Shown piece after piece: positions 1 through 9,192 of a DNA stretch of 64,000 bases; position 1 is the stretch's first letter; each line of letters begins with the position of its first letter. A program made the translations under genes and the position numbers. Where the stretch lies: NCBI GenBank assembly GCA_040285825.1, contig JAUPSS010000009.1, positions 248,001-312,000 of the forward strand, in the 5' to 3' direction. This DNA is from Eukaryota sp. TZLM1-RC (Eukaryota > Metamonada: BaSk clade). The notes below the pieces were generated by a model. The model was not told where the DNA came from, did no database searches, and worked only from the letters and a program-made list of their open reading frames with translations.

Positions 1-213
1 GTACAACCAGATGAGTTGATGTGTTCCTCCAAAAATAGCTGCCTTCATTTTAAAGGAACATACATGTGTGTTCTCCCCTAGGAGGATGCAAAAGATGTCC
101 AATAAGGAACGCAGTATAGCCAACCATGCCACAAAGAGCAAAAAAAGATGAGAAACAGCAGAGTTGTAAGTAGGAAAATGAAGTTCTGCTTTCCAATAAT
201 TTAATCGGATACC
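1..213. other. Intergenic left edge
   Basis: No gene is visible in this short stretch. It holds the upstream region of the gene that starts at 214. I see no clear TATA box or transposon end. Confidence 0.5.
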
Positions 214-2214
214 ATGTCACATTTTGTGTTAGATATTTACAGGGGTGTTCGTGAGAGAGAGTTGGTGAACCGCCATGACACCATCATATCGTTCTGCTGC
301 AACTTGTGCGCACAGCTCTCTGTACTTCCCAATTTTCGCCATTCTAAGGAAGTTCAAAAACCGGAAGTCAGTGCCATTGTTGGTACAAGAGGGTCAGGAA
401 AGACGACTTTTGGTTCTACACTGTTTCATTCGTTTACGGATGCTCTACTTCTTGAAAATATGTGTTCTTCTGCTATGTCTCTTGGTTTAGATAGCCCAAT
501 GCCCCATTTTCTGTTGTATCTCTTCTTCTCTGGACGCTTTGCCGCTTTGGAATTGACTACTGCTCCATATGATCTTGATCAATATGCAACCTGGCTTTTG
601 AAGTATCTTGCAGTCTATTTTGATGTCAAAGATTCATCATTAGCTTTCTCTGACGAATCTGTCAGTGAACAATTTGTTGACCATCTGAGGTCTCTCCTTG
701 CAAAGGTTGATTTTTCGTTCACTTGTGATGACGCAGAACTGTCCATTTCTCTTCAACAACACTTTTCATCTGATGCAGAAGCACTTGATTTCTATAGAAA
801 AGTCACTAATTGTCCAGATGCTGAACTTCCCTTAATAGTTTTTATGGACGAAATGTCTGGTGCTAGTTCTTCTGGATCTTCTTCTATGCAGAACATTTAT
901 CCTCTTATTGATTACATTGTCCGTTCTGGTACTGGCTTGGTCTATGTTGCAGGTCTTCACAAGGAATACATTTGTGATTCTCTTTCAAATTCACAGTTTG
1001 TAGCTGTTCCCTACCGTCTACCAGTTATTGCTAGCTTGGACCACCTACAGCAGTTTTTGAATACTGCTCCTGAATTAAGAAATGTTCAATACGATAAGGC
1101 CGAAGCTCTGAAGACTTTAATTAAGTGTTGTGGCAATCCTAGGACCATTGTTTCTGCCATTAAGTCTTTTGCTAAACATAAATTGTGGAAGGTTCCATCT
1201 TCCTCGGCTACTTCTGGCTCTTCGTCTTTTCAGTTGGCAGCATTGGTAGCCTTGCCCCTCCAGATAAATGTTGATTCTTTTTTAGGTCAGTCCATGAAGC
1301 AACTTGAACTCGAAGCGAATCTAATGTTGGCACCAATGGTGTTACCTCCAAGGCACTATCTCCGGCACTCTGACAAGGAGAAGTACAGTCTGACATCCTT
1401 TCATTGTTTTTTGGACGCTATCAACTTTGAACCTATTGGACCATATTCAATAGAGACTGTGTTTGAAGAGGTTTTCAATGAGGCTGTCCGTCGCTTTTGT
1501 TTACCTGGGAACTCTAAATCATTCCATAAAGTGGGCATACATCTCGAAAAGGTTGTTTATTTCATTTTGATGTATCGGAATTGGCTGTTTCGAAAGGCCA
1601 TCCGACCAGGTGCTTTGTCTACCCCACTGTTCTACCTCTTTGGCCCCAGTCATACTTCTCCTTCCCCAGATTCGGTACTGTGGGGGTTGGAGCTTGTTAA
1701 GTTGTCATTGCCTGTTGCTGTTCCTGAGGAACTTCCTTTTAAAATCGAAATTTCCAATACTGAAAACCTCACAGGCAGACTTGAACACTACATTGGCTCT
1801 GTTGTTCTCAATGGTGATTGTGCTCAAGGACCAGATCTCATTATTTTATCCAAGGATGGTACAAGAATTGGTATTGATGTTAAGAGCAAGTCATGTAACC
1901 ACCCGATCAAGCAGTTTGCTCAACAATTCATATATTGTCTAGCTGCTAATCCCCCCATTCCCGTTCTTTTTTCAATTAGATGTGTGGAGACTGTTGCTGA
2001 CATTACGAGATATCGACGCAAGCTTACACCGCAAGTTTATTCAGATGTATTTGATGATCTCAAGGGTACTTTTTCACATCTCCCTGCAACATATGATGAT
2101 CTCATTCGGCATGTTCAGCGAGATGCTGATGAATCACCCCACCATGAATTAATGGGCAATGAGTTTTTTGGTCCAACAGTGGGATCACTGTTGAGGGTTC
2201 TGTATGAGCAGTAG
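214..2214 (+). CDS. P-loop NTPase fused to PD-(D/E)XK-like nuclease (CRN-like)
   Basis: A 666-residue uninterrupted reading frame starting at the first ATG. Near residues 57-65 it has a Walker A motif, GTRGSGKTT. Near residues 205-215 a hydrophobic strand ends in a Walker B-like MDE. Near residues 540-560 the pattern D-x(n)-GIDVKSK, followed by a Gln-rich helix (QFAQQF), matches the core of PD-(D/E)XK nucleases. NTPase-plus-restriction-nuclease fusions are known in eukaryotic Crinkler (CRN) effectors and related transposon-derived proteins. I see no signal peptide, so an intracellular or selfish-element role is as likely as secretion. The domain calls come from motifs; the biological role is inferred. 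It could also be a captured transposon gene, since the next 7 kb is transposon-rich. Confidence 0.65.
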   Translation: MSHFVLDIYRGVRERELVNRHDTIISFCCNLCAQLSVLPNFRHSKEVQKPEVSAIVGTRGSGKTTFGSTLFHSFTDALLLENMCSSAMSLGLDSPMPHFLLYLFFSGRFAALELTTAPYDLDQYATWLLKYLAVYFDVKDSSLAFSDESVSEQFVDHLRSLLAKVDFSFTCDDAELSISLQQHFSSDAEALDFYRKVTNCPDAELPLIVFMDEMSGASSSGSSSMQNIYPLIDYIVRSGTGLVYVAGLHKEYICDSLSNSQFVAVPYRLPVIASLDHLQQFLNTAPELRNVQYDKAEALKTLIKCCGNPRTIVSAIKSFAKHKLWKVPSSSATSGSSSFQLAALVALPLQINVDSFLGQSMKQLELEANLMLAPMVLPPRHYLRHSDKEKYSLTSFHCFLDAINFEPIGPYSIETVFEEVFNEAVRRFCLPGNSKSFHKVGIHLEKVVYFILMYRNWLFRKAIRPGALSTPLFYLFGPSHTSPSPDSVLWGLELVKLSLPVAVPEELPFKIEISNTENLTGRLEHYIGSVVLNGDCAQGPDLIILSKDGTRIGIDVKSKSCNHPIKQFAQQFIYCLAANPPIPVLFSIRCVETVADITRYRRKLTPQVYSDVFDDLKGTFSHLPATYDDLIRHVQRDADESPHHELMGNEFFGPTVGSLLRVLYEQ

Positions 2215-2920
2215 GTTTGATGAATTGAATTTCTTTGTTTCATTGATATAGTGCTCTTTAAATCTATTACAACTGTACTTTGACCTCAGGTGTCCGAACC
2301 AGTGTCAGTCTAGGAGCACCAATTAATCCAACACCTTTTCCACAGTCAAAACTTCCTGTTACTGATTCACCTTACTTATTAATGTTATGTTTGATGTCTT
2401 GCCAATGTAGTATCCGATTCAGAGAATGTGTTTTAGATGATGTTTTTCTGGAGGAACAACTGCACAGCGGAGGATGTGAAGAGAAAGCAGAAAACCGCAC
2501 ATTGTATCAAGTTGACAACGGTGCTCTATCCATCTTTTCAAGACGCAAACAGATGTTAGACCAGAACAAGCAGGGAGAAGGACAGTTATGGAATGGAGTT
2601 CATACCTGATATCACATAACCAGGGTGAGAAGAGAACACACCATTATCTATAGCTGAAGATGCCAAGAACCAAAAGTATTGGGAAAAATTAAAATGTTTA
2701 AAATTCAATTCTCATACCCATTATCTTATTTTTCTCTACTAACTGTCCATTTGTGTTCTCACCGAATGGATCTTCTGCAACGTTGCATTATCTTTGTTTT
2801 ATATGTTTTCAAAAATTGTTAAACGTAGAACAGGAAGACATTTTTTTTCGCAGAATTTTTTAACTTTTTTCAACATTTTCAGTTTATCCAATAGGGAATA
2901 TGAAATCATGAAATACTCAA
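2215..2920. other. Intergenic, no gene seen
   Basis: An AT-rich stretch between the NTPase-nuclease gene and LINE remnant A. Short open stretches exist but none resembles a known protein or starts with a convincing ATG. No tRNA-like fold or terminal repeat was noticed. Confidence 0.5.
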
Positions 2921-3912
2921 CTATAGCTCCACATCCTCAAAACCTGCCTCACCTACATCAAAACAATTAATTACTAAAGATTCAGAAAATTTCCCAAATT
3001 AAGAGAGTGAATCAGAAATTAATTTCACCATTCCCTTAAAAATAGAAAATACAATCCTGTTTTGCCAGTAAACACGATTGAAATTTCTTCCAGTTCTTTC
3101 CTTTGCAACTACAACAAAATCGTCAAGGAAAGCCATAGCAGCCTTACCCAAAGATCCAAGCAAAGAAAGAACAAAGGGGCATAAATTATTTTGAGCATGA
3201 GAATTTTCATTAACCGAGGAAATGAATTTCGCAAATTTAGCAATTTTATATTTTTGGCCTACAAAAAGAGGATTATTTACATCCGAGTTAATGAGATGTT
3301 CGTTAGAGGAATTACAAGGGTTAATAGACATGGTGTCTAAAAAAGTAAAACAACCATTTAAACCGGGAACAACTAGATCACCCATAGAAGCGCTGTTGTA
3401 ACGCGTTCTATCAATATTGGGGTCATCAAGAATTAATTTTGATAACTACGGCTCTAAAAAGGAATCTACTCGATATGATTTGCACATTACATGAATTTGG
3501 TCCCTGACGTTATTATGCACTTTGCTTCTAAATGTAATGAAATGTTTACAGTTCAAAAGATGAGTAAACACAAGAGGTTTACCACATTTACAAGTTAAAT
3601 GATTGGGCAAATTGTTTGGCCACAGAAAACAATGAAAACGCATGTTTAAAAACCATTCATTGTTTTTCAACAAAAGTCCATAAACAGAGGGAATTTGAGT
3701 TACTAAAGCAGCAGCAGAACTATCACGAATATCCTTTAAAAAATTACCAAAAACAGGATTTTTAGTTTTGGCCACGCCAAGTCTTTCTTCATAATCCAAG
3801 CCTTCATATAATTTAACCAGATGGCTGAAGCTTTTTCAAGCAAAAACGTAAATTTGGAAGTGATTGGGTGGGAATTTCTTGAACATTTTGAGGAAAACAC
3901 TTAATCCAAATA
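2921..3912 (-). pseudogene. LINE remnant A, 3' part (zinc finger and RLE endonuclease)
   Basis: Three frames on the minus strand encode consecutive pieces of the C-terminal region of a non-LTR retrotransposon. From the 5' side these are a segment starting IWIKCFPQN, a zinc-knuckle pattern C-x-C-x(7)-H-x(3)-C (CKCGKPLVFTHLLNC), and a PD-(D/E)XK-type stretch. The last includes a lysine-tyrosine helix and FVLSLLGSLGKAAMAFLDDF. The order zinc knuckle then nuclease is that of R2-like, RLE-type LINEs. Frameshifts between segments and an in-frame stop near 3000 show it is dead. The frame resumes after 5945, beyond an inserted MULE. No reverse transcriptase domain is attached. Confidence 0.7.
3904..3912. 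repeat. MULE target-site duplication, left copy
   Basis: The 9 bases ATCCAAATA lie directly outside the left end of the MULE and are repeated exactly at 5937-5945. Nine-base duplications are typical of Mutator-like elements. Confidence 0.9.
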
Positions 3913-3964
3913 GGGACAAGTTCACTTATACCCATTTTGTCAAATTTTGTCCCACTTGTACCCA
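3913..3964 (+). repeat. MULE left terminal inverted repeat
   Basis: Matches the reverse complement of 5885-5936. The outer 15 bases have diverged; the inner 37 or so are nearly identical. Confidence 0.88.
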
Positions 3965-4045
3965 ATTTCTCCATACCCATCAATTTTGGTTTCACCTGTA
4001 CCCAAATTGCAACAATTAAACATTTCTTTATAAAGCAATCTACGT

Positions 4046-5893
4046 CTACATCAATTCAGTGGTCAATTCATTCCACTGATCGTCTGAGTCCTCTTCCAGC
4101 TCAGTTTCACTTTCATAATCTTCTCCAGAACTTGAGGACTCGTCAAAAACATCATGAATTGTACTAATGTTAATGATAGACTCATATAACATTTCTTCGT
4201 CCACCTCACTTACATCACCATCATTTGCTACCTTTACCTTCTTCTTCTTTCTTCCCTCACCAGGCCGTAATCTTTTTGTTGGTGGTCTTCCACGAGCCTT
4301 TTTGTAAGTTGGAGGCAGCATATCGACTTCATCTAAGTCTTGAATCTCTACAGCACCAATAAAGTTCTCACAAGTTCTTAGGTAATTTTCGGTAAGGTAG
4401 TGAGAATCAACCCCATTTAAGACCGGATGTTTCAGTTTTTCCAAAGCTGCGACAGCATATCTACATGGGATGCCCAAACGTTGCCATTTTTCACAGGTAC
4501 ATAAACGCTCCTTAATATTCACTGTGTACTTTTTCTGAGCTTCTTCTACTTGGACGAAGATGTTGTCATCTCTTCTTATCGTTCTCGTCTTCAACTTTCT
4601 CCCTTCTACAACTTCATCCTTCAATTTATGCCAAACACTTTCTACAATAGCTTTCTGCATTTCTGATCCACGATGATATCGATCTTCAAACCATCGATTG
4701 AGATTATCCATGATAGTTTGGATCATTGCTATTACAGGCAATCCTCTGGCAACAAGAAGCCAAGCATTGAGAGATTCGATTAAATTGGACGTGAAGTGCC
4801 CATAACGAAGACCTTCAAACCCAACAGTAGCCCAATTGCTGATCCCAGCTTTTGTTACCTTTTCGTAGGCCTTGATGGATTGTTCTCTCAATATCTCGAG
4901 ATACTGTTTTAATTCAATCTCTGTTTCTGCCCTTGCTGCTTGCCATAAAACACTTGTATACTTAACGCCTATATTTTTGGCCAAATGGCGAACACAGTAG
5001 CTGTGAAACGCATCAGGAAAAATAGATCTTACAGATTCAACAAGTCCTTTCTCTCTGTCAGATATAATGGTTGTTACTTCTGTTTTGAGACAATTTTTTA
5101 GCTCACAAAGAAACCATCTCCAGTTGTCATAATTTTCTCCAGAAACTATAGATATCGCAATTGGAAACAGCTGACCCTGAGCGTCGATCATTGTTGCACA
5201 TAACATCACATTTTTATGCTTTGTTTTCAAATGGGTTCCATCAATTTGAATGAGTGGACGACAGAACTGACTCCCATGTAAAGATCCACCAAAAGCAATA
5301 AACAAACGTTTGAAAGTATTGTCTGCTTCTTTCTCCAACACACAATGAGAACCAGGGTTACACTGTTGGATACGGAGTATAAGAGAATAAAGCCGTGCGT
5401 AGTTTGTTTTATGAGTACCAAAGACAATCTCTCGAGCTTTTGCTCGAACTTTAGCTGCAACTCTTTCAGCAAGCTTCATATCAGCTATCTCATCCAGTAA
5501 TGGCTTGAGTTCGGAAGCTGTTAGAAATGGTTTGGCCTTTATTCTATCTTTCACTCGAGGATGGCTTGCAAGAAAGGAAGTAGTAGGTCTTGGAGCTTTC
5601 GTTCCAAGAGCAAGTGGATCACAAGTATGTTGAATCAGGATTTTGACGACATAAGGTGTCTCATCTGGACAGTCTTTCTTTCTAGTTGCGTAGCAGCGGA
5701 ACGTGCAATCTTTGCTTCTACAGACAGCATTGATGCGAGTTACCTCGGATTTTGTATATCTGATGCTCGCTTTTCTATCGGAACCTTCTTTTCTAATAAG
5801 CTCTTGCAGGATGTCTTTGCTGAACCTATTGCCCACTGAAAGTTTGAATCTGGGGTTTTCAGAGATATTGGAGATGGTTAGATCTGGGTACAT
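4046..5893 (-). CDS. MULE transposase with SWIM-like zinc finger
   Basis: A 615-residue intact transposase. The N-terminal 100 residues hold a MuDR-type zinc-binding region (CRSKDCTFRC ... HTC). The MULE catalytic core has plausible DDE residues: D in QIDGTHLK, D in ISDREKG and E in NLIESLN. The accompanying C/H pattern SYCVRHLAKN is also present. Near residue 475 there is a SWIM-like finger, CTCEKWQRLGIPCRYA, where the usual final histidine (CxH) is tyrosine. The C-terminal tail has an AT-hook-like RGRPP motif and a long acidic stretch. The start codon lies inside the right terminal repeat, so the 5' untranslated region must be very short or the promoter lies in the repeat. Confidence 0.92.
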   Translation of the reverse strand: MYPDLTISNISENPRFKLSVGNRFSKDILQELIRKEGSDRKASIRYTKSEVTRINAVCRSKDCTFRCYATRKKDCPDETPYVVKILIQHTCDPLALGTKAPRPTTSFLASHPRVKDRIKAKPFLTASELKPLLDEIADMKLAERVAAKVRAKAREIVFGTHKTNYARLYSLILRIQQCNPGSHCVLEKEADNTFKRLFIAFGGSLHGSQFCRPLIQIDGTHLKTKHKNVMLCATMIDAQGQLFPIAISIVSGENYDNWRWFLCELKNCLKTEVTTIISDREKGLVESVRSIFPDAFHSYCVRHLAKNIGVKYTSVLWQAARAETEIELKQYLEILREQSIKAYEKVTKAGISNWATVGFEGLRYGHFTSNLIESLNAWLLVARGLPVIAMIQTIMDNLNRWFEDRYHRGSEMQKAIVESVWHKLKDEVVEGRKLKTRTIRRDDNIFVQVEEAQKKYTVNIKERLCTCEKWQRLGIPCRYAVAALEKLKHPVLNGVDSHYLTENYLRTCENFIGAVEIQDLDEVDMLPPTYKKARGRPPTKRLRPGEGRKKKKVKVANDGDVSEVDEEMLYESIINISTIHDVFDESSSSGEDYESETELEEDSDDQWNELTTELM

Positions 5894-5936
5894 GTGGACT
5901 TAAATTTGACAAAATGGGTATAGCTGTGATTTCCCC
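5885..5936 (-). repeat. MULE right terminal inverted repeat
   Basis: Inverted match of 3913-3964. The transposase ATG (5891-5893) lies inside it. Confidence 0.88.
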
Positions 5937-5945
5937 ATCCAAATA
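5937..5945. repeat. MULE target-site duplication, right copy
   Basis: Exact copy of ATCCAAATA at 3904-3912, directly outside the right inverted repeat. Confidence 0.9.
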
Positions 5946-6070
5946 TCCTTGGGCAAATTATCTAATTCAATATCTCTGAAATGTTGCTTGAAAGAAATAT
6001 AACGTCATATTTTAAACAAAATTCGAAAGTTTGGATTTTAGTGTCCGTCTTAGCTCGGCTAATAGCTGAT
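5946..6070 (-). pseudogene. LINE remnant A, 5' part beyond the MULE
   Basis: Read on the minus strand, this stretch encodes a segment ending LDNLPKDIW. It joins in frame with IWIKCFPQN on the far side of the MULE. The same junction region in other copies here reads SPNIWAKCFPS. It is therefore the other half of the interrupted LINE. The 5' limit is approximate. Confidence 0.55.
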
Positions 6071-6129
6071 TTGAAACACTGAAAACATGTGAGTTATCGA
6101 ATTTGACCTTTTGCAGTGTCAATTTAGAA

Positions 6130-6395
6130 AAGACTTGGTACGATGGCACTTACTTTCCTCGAAGAATTTAGGAAATTGGTGGAAAAAGGACGAATAAGCA
6201 ATGTCTATTTCATTATGGTTAAATCGAATTGTTTTCACCATTTTTGAAACTTTTGTTTCTAAAATAACTTCATTACGATCGTATACATCACTAAAAAATG
6301 ATCTTTTTAAACAAAATAGAATGATTAAATTAAATCCTTTTCCAATTGGCAGAAAAATATTATTTTATCAAACAAAAATTAACATAAACTCGTAA
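6130..6395 (+). pseudogene. LINE remnant L, C-terminal fragment
   Basis: The plus strand encodes ALTFLEEFRKLVEKG and then, after a frameshift, WLNRIVFTIFETF. These match the conserved C-terminal block (LHFLENFKKV ... WLNRIVFCIFKSI) of the other RLE LINE copies. It is short and frameshifted, hence dead. A further open stretch at 6435-6644 (69 codons, ATG start) resembles nothing I know and is not called as a gene. Confidence 0.55.
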
Positions 6396-6399
6396 GTAA

Positions 6400-7330
6400 A
6401 ATCAACATTTTCACCCAGAGTAAATTGTATTATAATGGATGTTTTAAAAGAAAAATTTAAAGCAGAATTAACACTTTGTAATCATTCACCATCTTACATT
6501 GTACACACTTGCCAAGCTCGTATCATCTGTAATAATATTGTATCACAAGACTATAAAAATATAATAGAAATTAAAAATGATGTTTACGATATAACCTCAA
6601 CAGAAGTAACAAACTCCAATGTTAAAAATTTTAACAACTATTAGCTTGTTGAAAACTAATGAACAAAACTTAATCATACCCACTGTCAAATATTAAAAGG
6701 TTTTTTATTTTACTGAAATGGCTTCAGTTTTTTTCCCTTCTTCTTCTATTCTCCTCTTTGGGCTTCGAATGATTGTCCACGCAGGAAACGGAGTTTATGG
6801 AAATGCTACAATATGATTCTCCATTCATCTCTTGTCGTTTGTTACCCCACCAATCATTTTCTTCCAACGTTCCAACAATTAAAAAAAATTCTACGTTTGT
6901 AACAATTCTGATTCAGTAGGTGTAGATCCCCAAGATCAGGGGGAAGAAGGAATAATTTCCTTTTTTGATGCCCTAGACTCGATATCTGCTGAAAAACTCC
7001 AAAACATGATTGAACTTTGTTTCATAAAGCCACTATTGCTGTTATGAAATCAATTGTCCGATTTCTGAATTGTAAACTCATAAGTAAACTTCTGATTTAA
7101 GAAAATGCAGCCACTATTCGAACGCGACACCAGTAATTTTTGTTGGATGAAGATCGCTTTCCCTTGTCTAACAGATCTTTGGATTTGTTGATTAATACCT
7201 TTTCAAAATGAATCGGTTTGTCGAATTTCTAAATAATTTTAAGATCCTCTGAGATCTCCCATTAGAGTGAAACTCATCCCTAAACCTCGAGACGGCTCAA
7301 ATTTGGGCTGTGTCATTCAATCCTTCATTT
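6400..7330. other. Intergenic, LINE-rich debris, no gene
   Basis: AT-rich sequence with no convincing gene. The only extended open stretch is 6435-6644, of unknown meaning. Confidence 0.4.
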
Positions 7331-7334
7331 TGTA

Positions 7335-7435
7335 GATTTTGTAGAGGAAGATTCTGTAGAGGAAATCTTGGTTCAATGATAGTCGTCCCATTAGTTATGA
7401 GTTAATTTAATTAAGTGTGCAAATTCAATAAATAT
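7335..7435 (+). repeat. 3' end of LINE family J
   Basis: Starts in GTAGAGGAAATCTTGGTTCA, encoding the family's last residues VEEILVQ and stop, and ends near GTGTGCAAATTCAATAAATA. The same block recurs at 44057-44150 (minus) and, in part, at 58710-58740 (plus). Only the last codons and 3' untranslated region remain. Confidence 0.7.
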
Positions 7436-7549
7436 TGATCTTTCATTGATGGCTTGTTAATTAAGAAATATGATATTTATTCCATTGGGATTTATTTCAA
7501 AATTTTACAAAGGTATCCCAGCAGATCAACAACAATAGAAAAAACGAAG

Positions 7550-8990
7550 CACCATCTATTTGCCAGAAATTTGATAAATTATTTCTTGATGGTAAAATGA
7601 ATGGTGCAGTGGCCTCATTGAATAACCAAAAACTAGTTCCTGAAAACTCCGATACTGTTTCCTAGTTAAATAATGTTCATTCTTACGAAGATGCGCTCAA
7701 CAATTCTATTTCTTCTTCTGAATCCACCAGCTATTGGAGATCCAACCTATTGTCTGAAGTAGAACTATCTAATGCAATCTGTTTTCGACTGTATGGCAAA
7801 GCTGTAAGACCCTCAATGATCACTTTTGATCACGTAAAATGTGCTGTCAAATATCTGAATACCACACTGTCTTCATTGACCCGTTTAGTTGCAATAAAAT
7901 TTTTTTACATACAAACCTAGAAAATTGTTCGAACGATTTCTGGAAATCATTTTTTCTGTAAAAGTTGACTTTATCTCGATTGAAACAAAAAATTCACCAA
8001 ACTTTTTAAGAACAGTTCCTAAACTAGAGAAGAAGATTATTAATTATTTTGAAGCAGAATCACTGAACAACCAAATTAGCAAGGCTAACAACTCTGGTGA
8101 TTTTTCTTTGAAATTATTTTTGTCTTACTTGTGCGGTGTGAATTCTTTTCAAAATAGTTCGTATTGTTTGATAACTCAAGTTCCTTGCCTCTTTGGACTA
8201 ATACTCTCAGATATTCAATTTTTCACAATCATGCGAATCAGACTTAATCTACCTCCTCCTCAATGCTCATCAAATATGAAATGTAAATGTGGTACTTATA
8301 GTTCTTCTAATCACCTTATTTCCTGCTGTAAATTCACTCAGAAAAGATCAATTATCCACTATGCTGTTCCTGATTGTATTAATGACCTGTTAAAATGTGA
8401 TCATCATCCAGTTCGTTCAGAACCTCTGTTTGATGAATTCTATTTCAGTTTGAGCCAAGAAGGAAGTGATATACAGTGTGCTTGGTATGATGGAACTGAA
8501 CTAATTATCAATTGCATCACCGTATCTGCCTCAAATAGAAGTTCCAATTCTGACGTTCAACATTTACTCAAAGTTGCAGAACTTTTCAAGAAATCAAAAT
8601 ACGAAGCACTTCTACAACGTCCAAATGGAGCAAGAGGCATCAAATTTGTCCCAATCGCTATATCAATTTTTGGTACCATTGGAAGTGAAGGTCTTCATTT
8701 TTTAGATGATTTAGAAAAACTTCTCAAAGAAACTGGTCATACATTTGATTCTTTTCATTTGGAAGAACAGAATCGTATTTCGTTATTTAAAGCCCTTCCT
8801 GGTTATATTAACTCCATTTTGAATAACATTACGGAGTTTTATAACAAGCTAGTTGCTATTCAAGTGAATAGCGAAAATCTTCAGTAATTTAGTTGATGGG
8901 GTTTGAATAGAAAAAGTATTAGTTAAGGTTTGTTGTTGAGTGTTAAAATGTGAATGTTCCAGTAATAAATTTTATTTCGTTTTTAAATAA
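7550..8990 (+). pseudogene. LINE remnant B, RT deleted, RLE domain retained
   Basis: The first part (about 7590-7860) encodes pre-RT segments KLFLDGKMNGAVASLNNQ and SYWRSNLLSEVELSNAI, then ITFDHVKCAVKYL. This region normally precedes the reverse transcriptase in LINEs. The RT core is missing. From 7925 to 8887 a 320-codon frame holds the C-terminal zinc knuckle CKCGTYSSSNHLISC (C-x-C-x(8)-H-x(4)-C form) and an RLE-like domain with a K-Y helix and FVPIAISIFGTIGSEGLHFLDDL. That frame has no proper ATG at its start. I read it as an internally deleted LINE. AATAAA signals follow near 8965-8990. Confidence 0.68.
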
Positions 8991-9192
8991 AATTGAAATT
9001 GTTATTGAAAGATTTGACAACCGTCTTTCTGAAGTAAAATCAGGACAATTGAGTGGTTCAACCAAACACCAAATTAAACAACTTTCATACAGAAAAACCT
9101 GAGTAAAAATGGCTCTATGGCATTATGAAACATGAAAAACATCCTTTTCATCGAAAGAATATATAAATAAAGCAAATTCAAACTGAAAAAAA

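Larger units (their letters stand above)
3913..5936 (-). mobile_element. Complete Mutator-like (MULE) DNA transposon, 2024 bp
   Basis: The element is bounded by terminal inverted repeats of about 52 bp (3913-3964 and 5885-5936). Both ends begin GGG and share a strongly matching inner core that includes TATACCCATTTTGTCAAATT. It is flanked by a perfect 9-bp duplication, ATCCAAATA. It contains one long transposase frame on the minus strand and nothing else. It sits inside LINE remnant A, so it arrived after that LINE. With intact frame, repeats and duplication it looks recent and may still be mobile. Confidence 0.93.

Noticed and set aside
6435-6644. 69-codon ATG frame after LINE remnant L
   Set aside because: No similarity, AT-driven composition and a transposon-debris setting; not enough to call a gene.
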